From: Photobacterium phosphoreum
GTDB lineage: Bacteria > Pseudomonadota > Gammaproteobacteria > Enterobacterales > Vibrionaceae
Length of the DNA: 64,000 nucleotides
Reading direction: 5' to 3'
Assembly (NCBI RefSeq): GCF_002954725.1
Contig: NZ_MSCQ01000002.1
Span: 1,263,358 to 1,327,357, forward strand
Part shown: positions 58,980 to 64,000 of the stretch, one piece after another
Position numbering within the stretch: the first letter of the stretch is position 1
Layout of the letters: each line of letters opens with the position of its first letter
The notes under the pieces: model-generated
What the model saw: only the letters and a program-made list of their open reading frames with translations
The model's database searches: none
What the model was told of the DNA's origin: nothing
Translations under genes and position numbers: made by a program

Positions 58980-60190
58980 GTAATGAACAACGTACTACTC
59001 CGCTTATTCAAGTTAAAAATTTGTATAAAATCTTTGGCCCTAAAGATAAGCAAGTGCTCAAAAAAGTAAAAGCGGGAGAATCTAAAGACGCTATTTTAGC
59101 GGAAACGGGCCATACCGTTGGGTTAAGTGATATCAATCTAGATATTTACCCCGGTGAAATCTTTGTCATCATGGGGCTGTCAGGTTCAGGTAAGTCAACA
59201 TTAATACGCCACTTCAATCGCTTAATTGAACCCACTGAAGGCAGTATTATTATTGAAGATACCGATGTGATGACTCTCAACGCCAAGCAATTGCAAGATT
59301 TTCGACGTCATAAAATGTCGATGGTGTTTCAACGCTTTGGTTTAATGCCGCATCGAACAGTATTACAAAATGTTGGTTATGGTTTACATGTTCAAGGGGC
59401 TAAACCTGCTCAGTGGCAGCAACAAGCACAACAATGGCTCACCACCGTAGGGCTGGCGGGGTATGAACAAAGTTATCCGGCTAATTTATCGGGAGGACAA
59501 CAACAACGGGTTGGGCTTGCTCGTGCATTATGTACTAATGCCGAAGTATTATTGATGGATGAGGCTTTTTCTGCATTAGACCCACTGATTCGAAGCGAGA
59601 TGCAAGATCAATTGATTGAATTACAACAAAAACTGCATAAGACGATTATTTTTATTACTCATGATCTTGATGAAGCATTACGGTTAGGTGATCGTATTGC
59701 TATTTTACGTGATGGCAAATTAATTCAGCAGGGTAAACCGGTAGATATTTTACTTAACCCGGCTGATGATTATGTCGAAGCCTTTGTTAAAGATGTCAAT
59801 CGTGCTCGTGCATTAACTGTTGCTACAGTAATGAAACCACAATGTGTAAGAATTTCAGCTGAAACTATTGGTGAAGCGGTGGCTGAAATGCGGAATGCAA
59901 AAGATGATTATGGTTATTTTATTGATGATGACGGTTATCAAGGCGTAATTACTCAACAAACGTTAGAACAAGTTAATGAAGCTGATTATAGCAAAGCCAT
60001 TGATTTATCTATGCTGAAGACCGTTCCTGCTATTGCAACAGATGCCTTATTAGAAACGGTTATTCCTGAAACATTGGACAGTGACCATCCATTACCGGTG
60101 ATTAATGAAGACGGTGATGTTACGGGACGATTATCTCGTTCAACATTAGCCGAAGCATTAAGTGATCAAATAAAAGAGCCACAAGATTAA
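58976..60190 (+). CDS. proV: Glycine betaine/proline ABC transporter ATP-binding protein
   Basis: The 404-aa ATPase energises uptake at the inner membrane. Walker A GLSGSGKST is at 67-75, the signature is LSGGQQQRVGLARAL, Walker B EVLLMDEAFSALDP and the H-loop FITHDLDEAL. A family-specific N-terminal insertion precedes Walker A (VLKKVKAGESKDAILAETGHTVGL). The C-terminal 120 residues form a CBS-domain pair (VATVMKPQCVRISAETIGEAV), which senses ionic strength in OpuA-type transporters. It is last in the operon, and a hairpin follows. Confidence 0.92.
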   Translation: MSNEQRTTPLIQVKNLYKIFGPKDKQVLKKVKAGESKDAILAETGHTVGLSDINLDIYPGEIFVIMGLSGSGKSTLIRHFNRLIEPTEGSIIIEDTDVMTLNAKQLQDFRRHKMSMVFQRFGLMPHRTVLQNVGYGLHVQGAKPAQWQQQAQQWLTTVGLAGYEQSYPANLSGGQQQRVGLARALCTNAEVLLMDEAFSALDPLIRSEMQDQLIELQQKLHKTIIFITHDLDEALRLGDRIAILRDGKLIQQGKPVDILLNPADDYVEAFVKDVNRARALTVATVMKPQCVRISAETIGEAVAEMRNAKDDYGYFIDDDGYQGVITQQTLEQVNEADYSKAIDLSMLKTVPAIATDALLETVIPETLDSDHPLPVINEDGDVTGRLSRSTLAEALSDQIKEPQD

Positions 60191-60253
60191 GATGATTAAA
60201 TCAGAGACTAATCTTGCGGTATATTGATCGTTATCTTGCTTTTTCTTAATAAA

Positions 60254-60277
60254 AAGCTCCATTGTTGGAGCTTAATT
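60254..60277. terminator. Terminator between proV and the convergent membrane-protein gene
   Basis: AAGCTCCA / TGGAGCTT with a 4-nt loop, A-run before and T-rich tail after, works in both directions. Confidence 0.8.
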
Positions 60278-60742
60278 TTACTTATTGATTTTTTGTTGTT
60301 CTAAAGAAAATTGATATAAACCGATAATACTGTTTCGTAACCAATGCCAGCATACAAATAAAAGAACCAATGAAAATAATACTGCAGAGATAATCGAATT
60401 AAAGGTATCAAGGATCGTATTATTGACCCCAAGGCTTTGCATCAATGAATAACTGATAAATGCAACCATGACAAATGATATTATTAATAGCAGATAAATA
60501 ATACCGTGCAGATAAATTTTGCATAGCGTAAACAGATGATTAGTAAAGTTATCAACTTTTTCTCGTAATCTATAACATATAGCAGCAAGAATAAGACTAA
60601 TAATGATACTAAATATAGTCATTGTAATGATGCCAGAATAGCCATAATAAAGGGCTATTAGTAAAGATAGTGTTGTAATGAGATACATAGATACAATCAA
60701 AATAGGTTGTAATCTTCGATGTTTGACAAACAAAAAACTCAT
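60278..60742 (-). CDS. Four-segment inner-membrane protein, unknown function
   Basis: The protein has about four hydrophobic segments (about 13-35, 37-57, 78-103 and 120-140 from this start), basic loops (RLREK; KHRRLQ) and a short polar C-terminus. The Met at 60742 is preceded by GGAA about 11 nt and AAAGG immediately upstream; the frame can be read from 60778 but has no ribosome site there. No family is recognised. Confidence 0.6.
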   Translation of the reverse strand: MSFLFVKHRRLQPILIVSMYLITTLSLLIALYYGYSGIITMTIFSIIISLILAAICYRLREKVDNFTNHLFTLCKIYLHGIIYLLLIISFVMVAFISYSLMQSLGVNNTILDTFNSIISAVLFSLVLLFVCWHWLRNSIIGLYQFSLEQQKINK

Positions 60743-60778
60743 CCTTTCAATAATTCCAATTAGGTATAATAACATCAC

Positions 60779-61118
60779 GCTAAATGGTTATGCCAATATT
60801 TGTTATTTCATCATTATTTGGTGAGGGTTTCTGCATTTTTGGATGATGTTTGATGGATGATATTAATGTAATAGTTATATTTTTTGACTGTTTATCGAAT
60901 TATTAATTGGATGGTTTTGTATAAATAGTTGCTATTTTTGTTATCGAGATAACGAATTTTAATCGACCTTGTAGCGTTTTAGTCATTTTTCATATAATAA
61001 GAGGTCAAATACACGCGGTTAGTAATATTTCATAATTTCAAGTGTTTTTTTATAAATTAGAATGTTTTTTATTAGATTGTGTTGTATTTGTATTTTTTGA
61101 TGTGTGAGGGCGATAACA
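60779..61118. other. Promoter region of the two-component system
   Basis: There is no gene in this AT-rich divergent region. The perfect palindrome at 60940-60953 is its main feature, and GAGGG lies 8 nt before the response-regulator ATG. Confidence 0.5.
60940..60953. promoter_or_regulatory. Palindrome GTTATC-GA-GATAAC upstream of the response regulator
   Basis: A perfect 14-bp palindrome lies about 165-180 bp before the response-regulator start. It could be an operator for autoregulation or for the divergent membrane-protein gene; the binder is unknown. Confidence 0.4.
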
Positions 61119-61847
61119 ATGGGCATGGGTAAAAAAGTACTTGTTGTCGATGATGATCAAGAGATCCGTGAATTACTGGATGAGTATTTAACAAAAAACG
61201 GTTTTGACGTTATTACTGCGGCAGAAGGCGAAGAAATGAAACGGCGTTTAGCCGCCGGCTATCCTGATTTGATTTTATTAGACGTTATGATGCCCGGGGA
61301 TGATGGTTTTACACTGTGTCAACATATTCGTAAAAGCTCGAATGTGCCTATTATCATGCTCACTGCTGTTTCTGATGAAATGGATCAGATTATTGGTCTT
61401 GAAATTGGTGCTGATGATTATATTGCTAAACCGTTTAGTCCTCGTCAATTATTGGCGCGTATTAAAGCACTATTAAGACGAATAAAGCCCACAGATAGTT
61501 TGCCATTATCAACAGAAGCTAAATTTATTCGTTTTGCTAATTGGCGACTTGATACCACTACGCATTGTTTATTTGATTTAGAACAAAAGCTCAATTTCGA
61601 ACTGACTGGCGGTGACTATTCATTACTGATGTTATTTTTATCTCGGCCCCAAGAAATATTAGATCGTGACACGATTTCTTATGCCACAAGAGGGCGCGAT
61701 ACTTTACCGTCAGAGCGCGGTATTGATGTTGCTTTAAGCCGTTTACGACAGCGATTAGGCGATAAAGGCCGTACTCAACGGTTAATAAAAACCAGTCGTG
61801 GTAATGGCTATATCTTTACTGCAGATGTGGTTTACGAAGACGCGTAA
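61119..61847 (+). CDS. OmpR/PhoB-family response regulator (GltR-like)
   Basis: The 242-aa protein has a receiver domain with acidic pocket DDD at 11-13, phosphoacceptor Asp55 (LILLDVMMPG), Thr in MLTAV and Lys in AKPFSPRQLL. A winged-helix DNA-binding domain follows (about 140-240; RFANWRLDTTTHCLFD...VALSRLRQRLGDKGRTQRLIKTSRGNGYIF pattern). Translation starts at the ATG at 61119, since GAGGG is 8 nt upstream; a GTG five codons earlier is possible. A histidine kinase and a sugar-binding protein gene follow, the arrangement of the Pseudomonas GltR/GtrS glucose-uptake system. Confidence 0.9.
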   Translation: MGMGKKVLVVDDDQEIRELLDEYLTKNGFDVITAAEGEEMKRRLAAGYPDLILLDVMMPGDDGFTLCQHIRKSSNVPIIMLTAVSDEMDQIIGLEIGADDYIAKPFSPRQLLARIKALLRRIKPTDSLPLSTEAKFIRFANWRLDTTTHCLFDLEQKLNFELTGGDYSLLMLFLSRPQEILDRDTISYATRGRDTLPSERGIDVALSRLRQRLGDKGRTQRLIKTSRGNGYIFTADVVYEDA

Positions 61848-61890
61848 TGCACCAATCATTACGTTGAATAAAGCTAATAACGTTAGATAA

Positions 61891-61924
61891 AGTGTGATCG
61901 CTTGTATGAGCATCACACTTTTTT
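61891..61924 (+). terminator. Hairpin with T-run between response regulator and kinase
   Basis: AGTGTGAT / ATCACACT (8 bp, 13-nt loop) is followed by six T residues. As it lies inside the presumed operon, it should reduce kinase transcription relative to the regulator, or the kinase may have its own promoter. Confidence 0.75.
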
Positions 61925-61943
61925 ACTATATGGATAATGGGAA

Positions 61944-63395
61944 ATGAATTGGAAAGTGTTGTATCCGAAATCATTGGTTTCGAGAACATTGTGGTTAACA
62001 TTATTAGCGGTATTTTTAGCACAAGTGATTGCCACTGCGATTTGGTATAGCCAATCAAAACAGCGTGATTTAGACGGATTACAATCTACGTCAGCGAGTA
62101 TGGCGACGATGTTTGCATCAACAGTGACTTTTTTCCAATCATTACCAATGCAATATCGCCATATTGTGTTAGATCAATTGCGCAATATGGGAGGGACCCG
62201 TTTTTTTGTTTCTTTTAATGATGAAGAAATTCGTATTGATCCGATTGCTAATTCAGAACAAAAACAGATGGCAGTTTCGGTGTTTGAAAAAGTGTTACAT
62301 CAAAAATTGCCACGGTTGCCAACAATAAAAGTTGAATTTTCTCGCCCTGAAACATTACATGTGATTAAAAATGATATTTTATTGAGCGATTTACCCCGAT
62401 CTTGGGTGCATAATACGTTAAGTTTAGAGCCATTAAATCCGCCTATTTTAGTGGTGCAAATCGAATTAGAAAAAGATCAGTGGCTGTATATTGCGGCATT
62501 ATTACCTGCACCTTATATGAACTTAAAAGATGAAGTGATCACTCGCCAACAAATTTTGTTTTTGGTGTTTATTACCGGTTTGTTATTAGTCTTTACCTAT
62601 ATCATGGTACGTCGTCAAACGAAGCCATTAAAACAATTGGCTGATGCGGCAAACGCGTTAAGTCTCGATATTTATCAACCGCCTCTCAAAGAGGAAGGTG
62701 CAACGGAGTTAGTGATGGCAACGCAAGCATTTAATCGAATGCAGTTGCGATTACGGCGTTATATTGAAGATCGTGAGCAACTATTTTCATCTATTTCGCA
62801 TGATCTTAAAACGCCTATTACTCGGTTACGATTACGGGTTGAATTGATTGACGACGATAAGAAAATTGATAAATTTAATCACGATCTCGATGAATTAGAA
62901 ATGATGGTTAAAGGGGCATTACAATGCGTAAAAGATACCGATTTGCATGAAAATATTGTCCCGATTGATTTAAATTTACTACTAGCAAGTATTGCTGAAC
63001 GACATAATCATCATGATATCAATGTGACTTTACCAACCGTGACGATTGCACCGATGATGGGTAAAGCATTAGGTTTAAAACGGTGTTTAAGTAATTTAAT
63101 TGATAATGGGGTTAAGTACGGCCATAAAGTCACTATCGCCGTAATTGATAAGCCCGATAAAATAATTATGACGATTACCGATCAAGGGAAAGGGATTCCA
63201 GAATCATCATTATCAGCAGTGTTTGAACCTTATTTCCGTTTAGCGACCGATGTTGACGGTCATGGGTTAGGGATGGGTATTGCGCGTAATATTATCCATG
63301 CTCATGGTGGTAAATTAGTGATTAAAAACGGTTTAACCAAAGGGTTAATTGTTGTGGTCGCTTTACCTCGAGTCTTGTCGGTAGCATTGGCTTAA
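61944..63395 (+). CDS. Sensor histidine kinase (GtrS-like)
   Basis: The 483-aa kinase has membrane segments at about 14-36 and 205-223 around a periplasmic sensor domain, then a HAMP linker ([17 protein letters not shown]), the H-box [20 protein letters not shown] with His286, an N-box ([12 protein letters not shown]), and the ATP-lid motifs [11 protein letters not shown] and [18 protein letters not shown]. It pairs with the response regulator upstream. The next gene is a sugar-binding protein 13 bp downstream, which suggests sugar sensing by analogy with GtrS. It ends within the window and is complete. Confidence 0.9.
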   Translation: MNWKVLYPKSLVSRTLWLTLLAVFLAQVIATAIWYSQSKQRDLDGLQSTSASMATMFASTVTFFQSLPMQYRHIVLDQLRNMGGTRFFVSFNDEEIRIDPIANSEQKQMAVSVFEKVLHQKLPRLPTIKVEFSRPETLHVIKNDILLSDLPRSWVHNTLSLEPLNPPILVVQIELEKDQWLYIAALLPAPYMNLKDEVITRQQILFLVFITGLLLVFTYIMVRRQTKPLKQLADAANALSLDIYQPPLKEEGATELVMATQAFNRMQLRLRRYIEDREQLFSSISHDLKTPITRLRLRVELIDDDKKIDKFNHDLDELEMMVKGALQCVKDTDLHENIVPIDLNLLLASIAERHNHHDINVTLPTVTIAPMMGKALGLKRCLSNLIDNGVKYGHKVTIAVIDKPDKIIMTITDQGKGIPESSLSAVFEPYFRLATDVDGHGLGMGIARNIIHAHGGKLVIKNGLTKGLIVVVALPRVLSVALA

Positions 63396-63408
63396 ACAAA
63401 GAGAAAAT

Positions 63409-64000
63409 ATGAAACTAAAATATCTTATGTTTGCATCTGTTTTATCATGGTTACCCGTAACCTCTGCGGTGGCATCTGGCCAAGTTGAAGTGTTGCATTG
63501 GTGGACATCAAGTGGTGAAGCAAAATCGGTCAAAGTGCTTAAACAGATGATGGAACAGCAACACCATAGTTGGAAAGATTTTGCGGTTGCTGGTGGCGGT
63601 GGTGAAAGTGCGATGACAGTCTTAAAAATGCGGGCAGTATCGGGTAATCCCCCTACGGCTGCGCAATTAAAAGGCCATGATATTCAAGAATGGGGACGGT
63701 TAGGTTTTTTAACGTCACTTGATGATGTCGCTCAGCAAGAACGTTGGGATCACGTCTTGCCTCCTGTCGTTGCAAATATTATGAAATATAACAACCATTA
63801 CGTGGCCGTACCGATTAATGTACACCGCGTTAATTGGCTATGGGTTAATCCTCAAATATTGCATGCAGTAGGGGTAAAAGTCCCCACAACCTTAGATGCA
63901 TTTTTTGTTGCAGCAGATAAAATTAAAGCGGCAGGATTTATCGCGTTAGCGCATGGTGGTCAGCCATGGCAAGATGCGACGTTGTTTGAAAGTATTGCGT
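63409..64000 (+). CDS. Sugar ABC transporter substrate-binding protein, 5' part (cut by window edge)
   Basis: The ATG at 63409 follows GAGAAA, and 197 codons are readable. The N-terminus is a Sec signal ([19 protein letters not shown]), followed by [63 protein letters not shown] and [18 protein letters not shown], the hallmarks of glucose/mannose-type family 1 solute-binding proteins (Pseudomonas GltB-like). The lobe 2 residues lie outside the window. Its place after the two-component genes points to sugar-regulated uptake. Transport of glucose or a related hexose is inferred. Confidence 0.88.
   Translation, partial: MKLKYLMFASVLSWLPVTSAVASGQVEVLHWWTSSGEAKSVKVLKQMMEQQHHSWKDFAVAGGGGESAMTVLKMRAVSGNPPTAAQLKGHDIQEWGRLGFLTSLDDVAQQERWDHVLPPVVANIMKYNNHYVAVPINVHRVNWLWVNPQILHAVGVKVPTTLDAFFVAADKIKAAGFIALAHGGQPWQDATLFESIA

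Overview
The window looks like a low-GC Vibrionaceae chromosome, most likely Photobacterium and plausibly its smaller chromosome. This is inferred from family content, not from a search. The family content is a phaB-phaA-phasin-phaC polyhydroxyalkanoate cluster, an M66 (StcE/TagA-like) secreted metalloprotease, DUF2999, DUF1496 and YfcZ/YiiS small proteins, sstT, guaC, pldA, a complete moxR-DUF58-batA-batB/C-batD operon and a proXWV-type betaine transporter. No rRNA, tRNA or CRISPR array was seen.

Layout. 1-8668 is a P2/K139-like phage-derived block: the 5' part of a CI-type repressor, an Ogr/Delta zinc-finger activator, a compact lysis cassette (holin-like protein, SAR-like lysozyme, nested Rz/Rz1 spanins) and two very large beta-helix tail-spike proteins. 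No capsid, terminase, baseplate or sheath gene lies between them. The second spike is an authentic phage tail-collar fibre protein carrying a twin-arginine (Tat) export signal, the most unusual object in the window. 8851-13814 is accessory: a small membrane protein ending inside a heptanucleotide repeat, the large M66 metalloprotease, DUF2999, and a decayed MOSC-ferredoxin gene. 13854-17865 is a tightly coupled DUF4956 / CotH-like / VTC-domain operon of unknown function. 18178-20280 has a 45-aa zinc-ribbon protein and a RAYT-type Y1 transposase surrounded by copies of a GGACAGCC motif.

20482-28731 is ordinary chromosome: guaC with a hairpin-rich leader, an AraC-type regulator divergent from yiaW-yiaV, a CPA2 antiporter and sstT. 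29128-36362 is the six-gene Bat operon, every junction overlapping or nearly so; its BatB and BatC are fused and contain long in-frame 9-bp and 33-bp coding repeats. 37040-41365 is the PHA operon, with hairpins before the phasin and before the synthase.

41557-50297 holds small conserved proteins, a RecQ-family helicase, a lipoprotein amidohydrolase, a PAS-LuxR regulator, outer-membrane phospholipase A, and an old-yellow-enzyme gene divergent from a TetR regulator over strong palindromic operators. 50429-55395 is an RND pump plus adaptor with a divergent TetR regulator. 55534-60742 has a YgiW-like stress protein, a YidA-like phosphatase, the betaine transporter and a membrane protein. 61119 to the end is an OmpR-type two-component system followed by a sugar-binding protein cut by the window edge, resembling the GltR/GtrS-glucose transporter arrangement.

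Starts were moved from the longest frame where a ribosome-binding site or family N-terminus favoured an internal codon; each entry says so. All functional names come from recognising motifs and family signatures by eye.
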